In this document: piece after piece, positions 23,994 through 35,884 of the stretch
How the letters are laid out: every line of letters begins with the position of its first letter
How positions within the stretch are numbered: position 1 is the first letter of the stretch
DNA from: Porpolomopsis calyptriformis
Taxonomy: Eukaryota; Basidiomycota; Agaricomycetes; Agaricales; Hygrophoraceae
Length of the DNA stretch: 64,000 nt
Reading direction: 5' to 3'
Assembly (NCBI GenBank): GCA_951640195.1
Contig: OX621165.1
Coordinates: 2,294,001-2,358,000 of the forward strand
The notes under the pieces: generated by a model
Databases searched by the model: none
Told to the model about the DNA's origin: nothing
The model's input: only the letters and a program-made list of their open reading frames with translations
Made by a program: the position numbers and the translations under genes

Positions 23994-25886
23994 CTAGATC
24001 TTCAGTTCCCTGAACCCACGCACATCAACCCTCCCAGTCCCATTCCTTTTCCACTCCGCATCGCCCTCATCATCATCGTCTTGCTCGTCATCGTCACCTC
24101 CGCCTCCATCTCTTACACGCGCAGAAGCACCCATTGGACTGATCCCATTCTTGAATCGGCCACCAGGAATCACAATCCTCCCAGAGCTTCCCGTACCATG
24201 CGAGTTCCGGGCGTTCGCACTGGCAACAAGCGCAGCGCGAGCTTTCGGTAACCCCAGTGCTTTCCGCTGTCGCCGAGTCAAGCGGCGTTCTTCAGGCAGC
24301 GGCGGTGGAGGCGGTAATGAGGGTGGTGAAGCAATGATTGTGGCGATTGGGGGAGGGGAGACATCCGACGATGAGGTGCTTTCTGCAGAGGAACCTGGAG
24401 CGGAGAGTCCCGGGGTCGACTCTAAATCTCGTTCTCCAGGTGCTCCATCAATGTCCATGGAGGCATCGCTGTTGTCGCGACTAGGTAACGACTGCCGAGT
24501 GTCGGGTGTGGATACGCGTGAGCTCCGCGAGCGCTTGGCGGCGCTTTCAATGGAGGAGAGAGATGATTCGTCGAATGCCCGCTTTGGCGAGCGGCGAATG
24601 CGGAGGTTAATTATGGGGAGGGAGCTGCCAGAGGAGGTGTCGCCGGTTGAGGTTGGGGGTGAGGCGGTCGAGTGGGGATACGGTGGGTGCAAAAGGTCGT
24701 CTGTAGGGTCTGAGAATGGGGGGGGGGAGTGTGAGGAGGAAGGGGTGCTTGGAGGGGAGATTTGAGGAGATTGGGGTGGATCGACAGTAACCTCTGCGCT
24801 GGCCTGTCTGATCTTTGGTGGGTGCTTCGGTGGGCTGGGATGGTTCTCTAACTTGGGCCTGGTCTTAATCTTCTGCTTCTTCTTGGGGAGTTGGGGGTCT
24901 GATTCGGCGGGTATTTCGACTACATGTGGGAGCCCAGCGTGCGGGCCTTTCAGATTGCGTATTGAAGAAAAATGCTCCCAGTCGTGATACCTGAAAGGAA
25001 CGGTTAAGGTAAACAGAGGGATGAACAATGAGGTACATACGCGACATAGACGGTGCAAGACGAAGAATCTAATTCATTGGTAGGAGCAGGCTGTTCAGCC
25101 TTTTCCTTCTCAGCGCGCTTCTGGTCTCGCCTCAACCTCCGCTTTTCACGTTCATTAAGTGTGGGATCGGTTTCAAACGAAGGAAGTTCCGGGTTTGGTG
25201 GACGATCGGGAGTGAGGTCTCCACCGGTGGCCCATTCGATCACATATACCAGACCAGGTTGGACGACTTTGACATCTCGGCGCATTAGATGGGCAAAAGC
25301 TGACAATTCGAGATGCCCGCCATAGGTCCCTGTGAGGATTCACGCCTCAGTCCTAGTTGTGGGATTCGCAGTGAGTAAAGACACACCGGGCTCTCTCATA
25401 CAGCGCAAGTGTACGTCAAGGCCGCGCTCGTCTTCGACGAAGGGCTCGTATCGTTGTTTGTGGGCCTCTATCCAATCGCAGATGCTTTTTCTCAATTGGA
25501 GATGATGGGATGGTGTGCCATACAGCTGATCGGATAAAGCACGAAAAAGGCAATTTCCGTCACCTAGCGTGGGTGCGGCATACAGTCCCAAGGCCCGCAG
25601 CTGATCTGTGAGAAGCTGGGTGTTCTGTGCAGGATCAGCGAGTAGCTACGTTGATATACGAGTGACGATGGAGAGATATGTAGAGAAGAGAGTGAGATTG
25701 GGAAATTTAGTGAGGATGAGAAGAAAACGTGAGCGGACCTTTCCTTTACTTCTGGTGGTGCGTGAGCGCACTGAGGGGTTACGTGGCAAGTTTGGATGAG
25801 TGCTGCGGGGTGATAATGGGATTGAACGGTCGCTCACGTTGCGCCTGTAGCTTTGAATTCCTTTCACGTCTCTTTGACGAGCCCAT
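23994..25886 (-). CDS. OTU-family deubiquitinase (OTUD3-like)
   Basis: Cysteine protease that removes ubiquitin. The start ATG 25886 gives MGSSKRRERNSKLQAQRERP. After introns the OTU core reads LGLYAAPTLGDGNCLFRALS, with catalytic Asp/Cys in GDGNC, then SICDWIEAHKQRYEPFV. A following exon has GHLELSAFAHLMRRDVKVVQ, and the catalytic His is spliced as YHDWEHFSSIRN. After the OTU domain (about 200 residues) there is a long disordered Ser/Pro/Asp-rich tail with a basic RRQRKALGLP segment and an acidic DDDEQDDDDEGD run, ending FRELKI at 23994. The layout (N-terminal OTU, low-complexity tail) fits OTUD3-type proteins. It is divergent from the gene at 26056, with 169 bp between starts. Confidence 0.85.
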
Positions 25887-26055
25887 ATCAGCGAACAAGG
25901 AGGGCCAAGTGCGGTTGAGCCGTCGCAGTCGTTCGTTTGATACGAGCTGTAACGTTCGGGGTCTCAACTGTGGCTGAGAAAGGACCCCGGACACTAACAC
26001 ACCCTCGCATTTTTTCGCTTATCTTCCGCAGCCATTTCCCCTCATCGTCCTCGAC

Positions 26056-26996
26056 ATGGTCATCATCGACGAAAAGTCTCTCCAACCACCGCCGCCATAT
26101 GCCTCTACGCCTTATACCCATCCACCGCCGTTTCCTCACAGACGTCAGATACTCACCTTCTCGGTGCTCCAGCCTCATATCTTGCTCAAGATAGTGTACC
26201 TGACATTTCCCCAATCACCCGGGCTGGATGAAGGTCGTGTCGAGAGGCAGCGAAAAACTCTTTACTGGTTATCTACGGGCTTGCGGCTAGTCAACAAGGC
26301 ATTTTACTTTGGTAAGCAGTTTCAACGAACGCCCATGAATAACTGCCAGATCTTATCTCCTTAGCATGCATGCACGTCCTGCGCTCCGCATATCTCCCCG
26401 CATACAACTCCCTCATCCGCCCACCCTATTCCTCGGACCCGTTTCCTCTTGAATGCCATAGCACCGCGGGCTACATATCCATCCAAACCATCCAGCGCGA
26501 GACGCAAGTTCTCGATCTCTTCATCGCCGTCAAGGTCCGCGAGGACGTCTGGATGGACGACTCGGAGCTGCATCTCGAGCGCGAGGAAAGCTTCAAAGAC
26601 CTTTTCGATCACAGCCAGCCCCGTAGCCGGCTCGAGGACCTCGTTCGTCTCTATGGTGGGCGCGAGGGTCTCGTCACTTCCCTGTCTCCGACCTCTCCGA
26701 CTTCAACCTCTGGCTTTTTCAGGGGTTCTGGATCTGGATCTGGATCTGGATCAAGGTCAGGATCGGGATCGGGAAGGGAAAGTAGTTGGTCGGCCAACTC
26801 GAGCCAGGGCTCGAGTCCGATTTCGTTTAGTGCACTGTCTATCACATTCTCACCGAGGAGTGTGGGGTTGGTGTTGACATCAAAAGGAGGGAAGAGGACG
26901 ATCGTTCAGGTGGGTCGGACGCGGGACGAGAAGCTCGAGTCTACGGCCAAAAAGCTGGTCAGAGATCTTAGAGTGTGGTTTGCGGGGTACTCGTGA
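26056..26996 (+). CDS. Conserved basidiomycete hypothetical protein
   Basis: ATG 26056, one intron (about 26312-26364, donor GTAAGC), stop at 26996. The N-terminal part is Pro/Tyr-rich (DEKSLQPPPPYASTPYTHPP) followed by a helical segment (PHILLKIVYLTFPQSPGLDE, then LSTGLRLVNKAFYF) reminiscent of F-box-like folds. The middle is SIQTIQRETQVLDLFIAVKV, and a Gly-Ser run (SGSGSGSGSRSGSGSG, coded by ggatct/ggatcg repeats near 26726-26775) separates it from a C-terminal beta-rich end (RTIVQVGRTRDEKLESTAKK). No catalytic residues recognised. Confidence 0.6.
26726..26778 (+). repeat. Gly-Ser-coding hexanucleotide run
   Basis: Tandem ggatct/ggatca/ggatcg units code a flexible (SG)n linker inside the hypothetical protein; a likely length-polymorphic site. 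Confidence 0.7.
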
Positions 26997-27552
26997 CCTA
27001 TACTTCAAGTGGTTATACTGACAACTTATACTTGAGTGACTTTTAGAGTTCCAAGTACGTTTTATCTCTAATGGATTATTTACTCCCCTCTGCACTTACT
27101 GTACATTTCAGCCGAAATATAAAAATGCCATATCCTCTAATCACTCACCCGATCGCAATTTCATTTGTTAGCTGCAATAGCTGCTTAATGAAAGTGCTGC
27201 GCTCGCAGCACATCGATGACGTATTTACAGGCTTGGATTAGCACAGCAAATACTGAGCAACACCTTATTGCAAAAAGGTATTGGTCTACCGAGGAGGACA
27301 GCTCCCTGCCCTCCGCAGCTCTGCACTCAATGGCCGAAGGGCGGGGACGAAGAAGTGTGCTGCGCCTCACAACTCGAATTACTTTTCCTTACCAGGTGCC
27401 GCAAACACATCGTGCGATGGACAACGTTGTGGGTTGAGAATGACGGTCAGAAGCTGTATTTACAGCCACACTTTAGCTCAATCGCGCAGTTCAAGGAAAC
27501 GTGCATAAATTATTTTGCGAAATATTCTAATTATCATTAGGTCGAACTTGGC
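26997..27552. other. Intergenic between convergent genes, no gene seen
   Basis: Short open frames at 27216-27540 overlap each other in three phases without domain-like sequence; most likely 3' untranslated and spacer DNA. Confidence 0.4.
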
Positions 27553-28303
27553 TTAAGCTTTCCCTGCTGCACTCCTCACCTCCTCCATCATTGCCGCCAA
27601 ACGGTGTCTGGTCCCTCTCGCCTTTGCAAGCCCAATCGGGTCATGCGGCTTCTTCCACCCATCCGGCAACCGCTCCTCCCCGAACCAACACGCGAGTCTC
27701 TCCACCGGAGCCTCTCCGTGCTCATCCGCCATCATAAGCCACGCCAACGCCGCTTCCCCCTTGCTGATGTCAGAATGTATCTTATTCAGCGGCTTCTCCA
27801 GCGTCTCCTCGCGCGCGCACCGCACACGGGCAAAGTCGCACAGCGTAAGCCCGTGGGGTGCCGTTGAAGATGATAAGAGGGAACGCAGGAGGTCCGGGTC
27901 CACCGTAACCGGCGCTTTCTCGCTCCCGCGCAGGGCATCGACGTGGACGAGGGAGGCGTCGTGCTCGAGTCTGCCGTGCACCGCGAGGTCGTTCAAGTCT
28001 AGACAGAATCTGTGGCCGCAGATGACTATGGCGGCGAGAGAAAGCAGGAAGGCGAAGACGAAGGATAGGTTGTAGACCTCCCGTAGAGCGTTCGTGAGCT
28101 GGAAGAGACCAATGTTCCGCCCAGAATGGGGTCTGTTTTGGAATACGAATGCGGTTAGTAATGATCGGAACAAGTAGAGTATAGCCTCACAAATATCCAT
28201 GGTTAGCCAATGAATTGAGAGCAGGACAGGGTGATCTGCTTTCGCCGTCTTTTGCGGGGGCAAATATATGGGTTATGGTGGTGGGGTGAGGATTTGTTGT
28301 CAT
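27553..28303 (-). CDS. Heme-thiolate peroxidase, short unspecific peroxygenase (UPO) / chloroperoxidase family
   Basis: Two exons: 28191-28303 and 27553-28132, joined across a 58-nt intron (28133-28190) that splits the codon between HGY and PHSGRNI. The resulting 230-residue protein starts MTTNPHPTTITHIFAPAKDG. It holds the heme-ligand motif SPCPALNSLANHGYL with PCP at residues 25-27, then LTNALREVYNLSFVFAFLLS. The acid-base region is LEHDASLVHVDA (EHD-S pattern of short, group I UPOs), and the C-terminal WFGEERLPDGWKKP is family-typical. There is no signal peptide, so unlike many secreted UPOs it may be intracellular. The family catalyses H2O2-dependent oxygenation or halogenation; the substrate is unknown. 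Read without splicing, the PCP motif would be missed. Confidence 0.85.
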
Positions 28304-28529
28304 CGTGGTGGTAGATACGAAACCTTGTTGGTCACCCCTTTATACTTAAATCATATGATTCCGTTGGTCCATCAAGGATGGCGTCGCTCCTGTCGAACCG
28401 TGACTGATCCTCGATCGAATCGATCAGATCTTATCATGCTCTCGTTGCCACCACTGAAGGAGGTCAAACGGAGTAAAAAAGACTTTCAGCTGCTGTCCAA
28501 GGCATGAGAACGATCGGCAAGGAGGTTGA

Positions 28530-28553
28530 CAGGGCTAACCCTAACCCTATCGA
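28530..28553 (+). repeat. Short telomere-like CCCTAA motif
   Basis: The sequence ggctaaccctaaccctat contains about 2.5 units of CCCTAA, the complement of the TTAGGG repeat used by most filamentous fungi. It lies in the 275-bp spacer between the UPO start and the MCD4 stop. Too short to be a telomere. Confidence 0.5.
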
Positions 28554-28578
28554 GGCAAGTCAATAAAAGCAAAATACA

Positions 28579-31500
28579 TCATTCTCTTTTCGCTCGTGAA
28601 GCTCTAAGTGTATCCGCCATCAAAATCTCCCCACCAGCACAGATTCCCGCGGACCACATCAGCAAAAGAGAGGTTATGCAGAAAAAGCTGATGGATTGAC
28701 CAATTTCCAGCCAGGAGCCTGAGAATGGTAGCATCTCATCAGAAGCTTATTCAAACCCTTCTTATACATAATATGCTTACCAGTGTCGGTCACGTTGAAG
28801 AAGAAAGTCATCGTCATTCCTGGACAGCAAATATGACTCAGCGGGTGGAACATCTCGCACAATAAGACCCACCATCAGTTATCGTAAGCGCCACGAGAAA
28901 GAGGGAGAATGGTGGCAGTTGTAATCGCGCATTTAAAGTGGCAAAGGTGACAGAGAGCACAACGTAAGGAGCGACAGTCTTGAAAATCTGAAAAAAACAG
29001 AATGAATGAATCGGTCGGAGCATAAAGACGACCACGCACCAGCAGAGTGGCCATTAGGAATGGATTAAATATGGGCACAAGCCGATATACCGGCTCTAAA
29101 TAAAACGATCTGAAGGAGTGACCAGTGATTGACTGGCTCCAATAAAAATCGCTGTTACTTACGAGATAGATGCAACGCTGCATAGAGTCATCAGTTTATT
29201 AGATATTGCTGCGCAAATGGCGGTGAGCCTTACTTTCCCGTTCCGAAGAATGCAATCTGGACGAAGAATAGGAAAAAGAGCGCTATCCGCATATCATCTG
29301 CCTGGAAGCGATACCCATTTCTGTGTTCGGACGTTGCGCGAGCGGGCCGTAGTGCGGCTTCCACCTCGATCCAGGTCACCAGAGTCGCGGAGTATGCCAG
29401 GTAAAAGAGTCCCTCGACACTGATGGAGAGAATAACAAAGCATGGCCCGAAACCCAAAAAAACACTTAAAATCTTCGAGTACGGGTTGACGTATTTGATA
29501 CTTGACATAAATGGGAATGAAGATGCAACAACTGTTGCATAGCGATCAGTGCCACTACCAATACGCGCAAGAAGTAAAATATACTCAGAGTAACCCATCC
29601 CGCAATCTGATTTAAAAGTGGTAAACCCAATTTGGCCCTGAGGTTCAATACTGAGCTAGTCGTTATTATCATCGTCAACACTACGAATGATATCTTGGGC
29701 ACAAAGTGAGAGCCAATATCGAAAGCTGAAGATACACGACGTACTTGAAGGATAAGTGATGCCCCCAAAGATCGGCTAACTTGATTGCCGCCAGGCGAGA
29801 TATCCCGTACTATAGCTAGGGCAACGGCGGCGCCAGCAACGACCACTAAAGCACCACCAGATAGTCTACCAACATCCCAGTCATACACCAGCATCGTGGT
29901 GAGACTGACGAAACTTACATAGCCAGCAAGCTTTCCGATTTATCCACACCGAGGAGTGGAAAGATACTTGTCACAAGGCATGTAGTAACCCAACCGAAGA
30001 GTAGCGTACGACGGTCGCGAATCATATCTCTTGGCCAAGAAACCAATGGCCACACCATGCCCATCAAGACGAACCCGATACTCCATATTGGACGGTAGGT
30101 ATATGCGGCCTGTTGGAGACAATATCGACGAAGGAAGCTTCACAAATGGTAAATCAAGTGCCCACCACCATACTCTGCAGAATACCCAAGACTAAACCAA
30201 TCCGCACGGTTGATTGCGTGTAAAATGTCCAGCTGCGAGGTCTGGACGAAATAGACGCCGATACTTGCTGTGTAGCACGGAGAAGGAATTGTTGCCAAAA
30301 GTAACATGGGAATGCAATATAAAAGTAGAATGTCCATGGTGACTTTTGAACCGCAAATAAGACCCAGAAAGTCATAAGAACCGCGAGTGCCCAACCAGTA
30401 ATGAAAGTAGATCGAAATGACTGCCCGGATCCAGCTTGGGGTCGGAAAATGAAGAGCGAGGCGTATGCACACCACCCGGTGTAAGCTGCGATAACAATGG
30501 CCCGTATCAACAAGCGGTCGTATCTGAGAGATGCTACTGTCAAAGTGTTTTTCTTGGATTCAATGGGCAAAGCGTACGTCTGGAGGTAACGCAACCCTTC
30601 TAGAGTTGACTTGATGAGTTCGGCAGAGATCTGACGGGCCGCATTCCAGTTCTTTTCACTAATCGACTGGTCAATAGCTGTGAGCCGCTTGACGGCGGCC
30701 CGATCAAACGAAGTATTTCTCCACTCTAGATCGGCGAAGGGTTTATAAAACAAGGTGTGTGCCTTCTTAAGCTCTAGAATTATCCATCAGTATGCGTAAT
30801 TGAATGAACCATGGGTCTTACCGTGCTTCACGCGATACTGCTCCAGAATAACCTGAAGTGGAAGAGTTGGGCACGATGTAAAGTTGGGAGAAAAGAAACT
30901 ATACTTGGGCATTTATCAGCGAAGCACGTGCTATAGTTTCATCACCACCGCGAGGCAGAAGATATCCAGGACGAGTTGGATCAACGTCAGGCAAGACACC
31001 GACCGAATTCACAGGCCAATCTATGCCAATCAGAGAAGCCATTAAAGATGCAATATCTGCTTGCTCTACATCGCGGCGCAGAAGATGATCCAGGCGCCAT
31101 GGATGAGAATATGAATCATGTGAGGACGGAGAGGAATCAGGCAGAGGTCCTCGAATCCCCCGACCCCATGCGATTAATGGAGTACGGGTGTTATCTGGGT
31201 CTGGGGTATAGTGATCAGATTTTGGAGTGGTGAGTTTTCCACGAACGCACCACCGTCCCCATGATTGCCGATCTCGGACATCCCGTGATCGGCACTGAAG
31301 ATGAAGCTTGTTTCTTCATCCTGAAAGAATTCTGAAATAAGTGACCCGGTTTGGCGTACAATATCGTCTACGACTCGAATGTTCTGCATGTACTCCTGTA
31401 AAGAGGATTTGTTCGGGGTGAAAGGTTAGAATAAGAGGGAACCTTACTTTTGAATGAGGTCTATAAGAATGTCCCGTTGTGTCAAGTCCAAGCAAATGTA

Positions 31501-32475
31501 AGAAAAATATGACTTTGCCACTTCGGAGTTGCGAGTCTAAGAGTCTGTCTACGGTGGCATTGCGAAAAAGTGTACGGAATTGTTCCAGAACCCAGATGTC
31601 TAATGATGTTGCATCTGGCATTCCGAATGTATCAGCATTTTGAGGAACTGCAGTATTGGTGCTTACCTTTCGTGAAATCTTCTTCCTCCTCATCGTAACT
31701 CCATGTCCGAACTTTTCCTGGGGTCGCACCGCGAGCAAACATCGGTAGTATATCAGGTGAACCGAAAGAAAAGGTGTGACTTGATTGATTGAAAACAGAG
31801 TCGAAATCAATCTTGGCACTATTAGCAAATGCGGGAACAGAGAAACTAAAGCTTACTGGGTTTGTTTTCCATCCCTATATATATTAACCGTGAGTAGCAA
31901 GTCATGACACAGAAGCATTACCTGCCTTGGTCACTGCAGACACGTCTTCGTACATGCCGCCTGAATATAAAGAACAAATATATGGATTGACTTGATTTGT
32001 GGACTCGACCTCCTGAACAGACCATACCGATAAGGGCTACATGGCCCGGACGACTCTCTGTGGGAACACGCGTGTGAGAGACACCGAATGCGCCTCGGGA
32101 CTCCGCGATCGAACGCAGGTAGGGCGCAACCACTTCTGGTGCGTTTGGGATCGACGGAAACGCGTTTACGGAAAATAAAAGGTCGGCACGCAATCCATCA
32201 CCTGCATGTATATTATTCGAGGTCGTATCCCTTCGACAGAGGCCAGCATGACACGCACCAACAACAAGGACAAGACGCTTCGCCTCCGCGTCACCAAGAT
32301 TATAACTGGTCATGCCCTTGACAACCGGGCTTGTAAAGTAGGTGTCGAATATGGATAGGATGAAGATGCAATGAAATACAAGTCCTGTAACCAACAACCG
32401 CCCAACGTTGTATCTAAAGTTTTCCGACATGACAGGCTGGTGGGTTCTAAACACGGTCTTTCGTAGGTCAATCAT
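28579..32475 (-). CDS. MCD4: GPI ethanolamine phosphate transferase 1 (MCD4 / PIG-N)
   Basis: Adds ethanolamine phosphate to the first mannose of the GPI anchor in the ER lumen. ATG 32475 opens [20 protein letters not shown], then an N-terminal TM helix. The luminal alkaline-phosphatase-fold domain has [14 protein letters not shown] (joined over an in-frame intron near 32200-32250), [30 protein letters not shown] and [20 protein letters not shown]. These contain the metal- and phosphate-binding residues. After [15 protein letters not shown] come about a dozen TM segments from 30600 to 28700. The last exon reads [20 protein letters not shown] and ends RASRAKRE with TGA at 28579-28581. More than ten short introns. 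All family motifs look intact. Confidence 0.88.
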
Positions 32476-33028
32476 GAGAGAAAGACAGAATTATTTCGTA
32501 CACAGTGTGAGTACTAGGGGGATGCCTTGTGCAAAACTAGTTGCAACGCTTCGCTTTTCAGAACTCGAAAGGCGCAGGTGTTGAGCTACTCATGATGAAT
32601 GCGTGAGAAGAAAAGTGCTATGAGCAAATTAGGAAAGCCATTACAAGACTGCTGATTTGTGCACAATCAGCGACGCGATCACTGATATCTCGGATTTACT
32701 TCCCAGTGTCGGTTAGCGAGTCTGGGAACTACAAGAGACCGGAACTAGATAAATCCGAGGCGAGACGGCATTCGGACGGCTACACAGGACCAAAAAAAGG
32801 TACTGTACCGGTAGTATTGACGTTGACCAATGCCGTCGTCGCGAACAAGACATCAATGCAGACTCTGTAAGATCCCGAAGTTTGGTGTCGTGTGGTGCTT
32901 AGGAGTCGCATTTTCTCAAGCGTGTGCCACCCATGTATTGATAATCAAAAAATAAGACCTAAAATTCAAGTAACAGGCATTTAGATATATGGAGGGCCGA
33001 GAACTAAAGGCAGGCGCGAAACCTGAGG
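32476..33028. other. Intergenic, no gene seen
   Basis: Spacer between the MCD4 start and the carrier stop; holds the MCD4 promoter and carrier 3' region. Confidence 0.4.
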
Positions 33029-34569
33029 TCAAACACTCGACAAGCAAAGCAAGAATTTGGACCACTCGCCTTTCCGAAATATACCCAAGGTGAGTTCGAC
33101 AACCAGCAGCAAAACACCACCACCAGGACCGAGACGGAGAACTTTGGGTACGAAACCTTTGTATAACGCGCTAGCGCCTTCCTCCCGGAAGATTGTAACG
33201 AGACTTTGTATCTGTCAGCAAGAGGATCCGAAGAGGAAAGATAGGATACGGACGCGGGGTATGTCCAATTGTATTTGGGAGTGACGCCAGGTACTTTGGT
33301 ATGGCCTTGTATACGAGATTTGACGACCTGCAGAAGGATCAGCGACAAAGATCGGGAAAAACGAGAGTTCGTTACGTCAAATCTACGTGTGATGAGTCAA
33401 TAGCGGAAGAGGAATATGATTGACATCAAGCTCACGGAGTGTTTATCACAGTGCCAACAAACCCGCCAATGGTACCCGAGATAAAGTTATTCAACATTTC
33501 TCCTTGATAACTCTGGAAGGAATTTCATTATGGAGACCGGTGAGTGAAAGATTCTTACCTCTGGTTTAGGTAATAAGCTTCTCGCATGGTGGATGGACCC
33601 GAAGAAGCCGCCATTCCACCAGACATGTCTTTAAAACCCCTATCAGCCATCACCGATAACTAAGGAATCGATAGTACCACCTCCAAAATGTTGCCTCCAT
33701 TCCAGAATACAAACCCAAAAGTCCATCTTTCTTGATTATCTTTTTGAGGACGTCCATTGGGCCGATAAAGGTGCTCGTCTTGTCTTGAAGTCTGGAAACA
33801 AATTTGGGTGAGTCAACAAATGGAGAGCACGGAAAAGGTTACTTGATTTTGACGAGTTCAAAAGGCACGACGACGAATGATTCGGTGGCTCCCGCAGAGC
33901 AACCAGTTAATATGGACAACTGTTGTGTCATCTTTGACTCCCCGGTCGTCTTCAAGTATGTTTTGCCCCAGAAATCATTGGCGGCGCTAAAAGAAATGTG
34001 AGGGATTCGGGCTCGATTACGGGACAGGGGCGGACGTACAATTTGACCGCGCGTTTGGGTGCTTCCAAGAGAAGAGGTGGGACGAGGCCTGCGGTGTCGT
34101 TAATTGTGGCATGATGGTAGCTACATACGTCGATGGTTACACGCACCCCGATACAACCTCCCGATTCTGTTCAAAGATTAGTTTTAAGGCTGAAAACGCC
34201 AAATGCGGTCGTACCCCTCTTCCTTGATGATAGACTTGAAGTTTCCCACTAGACCATGCCGTGCCTTTCCTGTTTCTAATTGCATGCGAGTTTTCACCTG
34301 AGAAGGAGTAATTTAGACATGGAACAACAGGGTGAAATGGTTGCCGATACACACGACATCTGTTGACCGGACGCGTTTGAGTGGATCAGCACTTGGCGAG
34401 AACACACGAACGGAACTTACCAAGGGGATAGAAGGTGATGATTTCAGAAGTACCAGCAATAGCACCAGCGACAAAGTTTGCCGCGAACGGTAAGGCTAGA
34501 AGGGAGAAGGTTAGAGTGGAGAGAAGACATATCGGTCCCATACGGACATTTCTTTTGCTGGCTCGCCAT
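33029..34569 (-). CDS. ODC1: Mitochondrial 2-oxodicarboxylate carrier
   Basis: Inner-membrane mitochondrial carrier exchanging 2-oxoadipate/2-oxoglutarate (lysine metabolism). ATG 34569 gives MASQQKK, then after an intron LPFAANFVAGAIAGTSEIIT. Repeat 1 signature is PLDVVKTRMQLETG. Other exons give RPPLLLEAPKRAVKF, FVVVPFELVKIKLQDKTSTF, GLYSGMEATFWR and FDVVKSRIQGHTKVPGVTPK. The C-terminal end is YKGFVPKVLRLGPGGGVLLL, the ODC-specific motif, and LTLGIFRKGEWS with TGA at 33029. At least eight introns. Three carrier repeats with PxD/ExxK/R motifs are visible. It is divergent from SRP9, with 179 bp between starts. Confidence 0.85.
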
Positions 34570-34748
34570 TTCCTTCGCAGTGGACGGGTGTTAGAGTGAA
34601 GACGCGAGGGTAAATGGGCGCATGATAATTCACGCTACCCAAATACGGAAGACTCGCGGTTGTTCCGAAAAGCGAAGTGGAAAATTAATCTGGCAAGCGC
34701 TAGGCCAGGCTGGTGGTAGTCGGAGCACGACATATTTTCGACTCCGAG

Positions 34749-35222
34749 ATGGTGTACATCTCCTCCTGGCAAGAGTATCAAGCAGCAGCTGAGGAGCTGT
34801 ACGAAAAGTCCCCAAACGATGTAGGTCGATACGTTTCTGGTCGAAAAGCGGAGGATCTGATATATGGATGAAGGTTCGGTATTGCATCAAATGGAAGGGG
34901 TCTGAGGGAAAACTGGTGTTGAAGATCACTGATAACACGACGGTTTGCTCTCGACATTAACGCTGCATTCGCTTTCGTGTTCACGCCCAATCAGTGTCTG
35001 AAATTCAAGACATATTCGTCGATATTCCTCAATCGATTCGAGGCGTTGAATCTGTCTTTAATGACAAAGATGCAGAACCGACGTCCGGAGCAACCACGAC
35101 CGCGCATCCCTCTGGTACCTGAAGAGACTAAACCAACCGCGACTTCGAGTGCCGTTCCGTCGACGCCGGGAGGACCTGCGGCTGGTGGAGTGAAAAAGAA
35201 AAAGCCAAAGAAGAAGAAGTGA
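34749..35222 (+). CDS. SRP9: Signal recognition particle 9 kDa subunit
   Basis: SRP9 pairs with SRP14 on the Alu domain of SRP RNA and takes part in elongation arrest. Three exons join exactly in frame: 34749-34820, 34874-34942 and 34995-35222 (122 residues). Read-out: MVYISSWQEYQAAAEELYEK, then RYCIKWKGSEGKLVLKITDN, then CLKFKTYSSIFLNRFEALNL. This matches SRP9 (short helix, three-strand sheet, helix). The C-terminus extends beyond the core with a Pro-rich stretch and a lysine-rich end (VKKKKPKKKK), which could add RNA contacts. Confidence 0.88.
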
Positions 35223-35281
35223 GCATAGAGCGATCTGTGGGATACGGAAAAGTTGTGCTAGGTTTACAAAATGAGACGTCT

Positions 35282-35847
35282 TTAGTCGCCATCCCTTTTC
35301 CGTCTGATTGCCTCCAAGATGCCCTTGACACCGTCAACGTCACCGACAGCAGATCTTCCGCCGGACCAGTCCACGACTATCGGCCACTTTAACGCATTCG
35401 GGTTGCGAGCAGCGAGTTGAGAGAGCGCGTCGGCGCTTTGCGGGAAATCGAGCGATGAGGGTGAGGTTGGGTGGGACGAAATAAAGGCTGATAAGGTGTG
35501 CGGTGGATCCTTTGCGGGCAGGTAAGACAAGATGGTGGCAAACTGGTCTGGGGTGGGAGGGACTGATTCGACGACCTCGAGATCAAAGTTGAGAGGAGGA
35601 GCGGCGGGTTTTTCGGGTGGATACGAGGAGGACAACGAAGATCGGAGGAGAGCGAGAGCCTTTACGGATGGTGGTGATGAAGGACGGTGACTGGATGTGC
35701 TGATTGTCAGTCAAAGTGAAGGTAAGTTGAGGATTTAATTCACAAAATGGACAACCGAGGCTGAGCAAAGAAAATCGTGAGCAAAAAGAAAAAGAAAAAG
35801 AAAAAAAAAGAGAAATTTACGAGCGAACGTGTGAACGCAGAAAACAT
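35282..35847 (-). CDS. FMP46: FMP46-like mitochondrial thioredoxin-fold protein
   Basis: Small putative redox protein. Exon 1 (ATG 35847) encodes MFSAFTRSL; a second tiny exon gives PRLSIF; the third continues TSSHRPSSPPSVKALALL. The N-terminus is Arg/Ser-rich and acid-free, as in a mitochondrial targeting signal. The core FDLEVVESVPPTPDQFATIL and the C-terminal WPIVVDWSGGRSAVGDVDGV match the fungal Fmp46 family. The tiny exons are inferred from GTAAAT...CTCAG and GTGAAT...ATCAG signals and in-frame joins. The start codon lies only 37 bp from the GPH1 start on the other strand. Confidence 0.7.
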
Positions 35848-35884
35848 ACGAGGAGTCGGTGACGTCAGAGATACGAGAGCTGAT
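35848..35884. promoter_or_regulatory. 37-bp divergent spacer between FMP46 and GPH1 starts
   Basis: Opposed start codons are separated by 37 bp. The first FMP46 intron, on the other side, contains a long pyrimidine tract (plus-strand purine run of aaaaag at 35781-35815), which may also act as a GPH1 upstream element. Confidence 0.45.

Noticed and set aside
24151..24765. Plus-strand 204-codon frame opposite the OTU gene tail
   Set aside because: Antisense shadow of the disordered Ser/Pro tail of the OTU protein.
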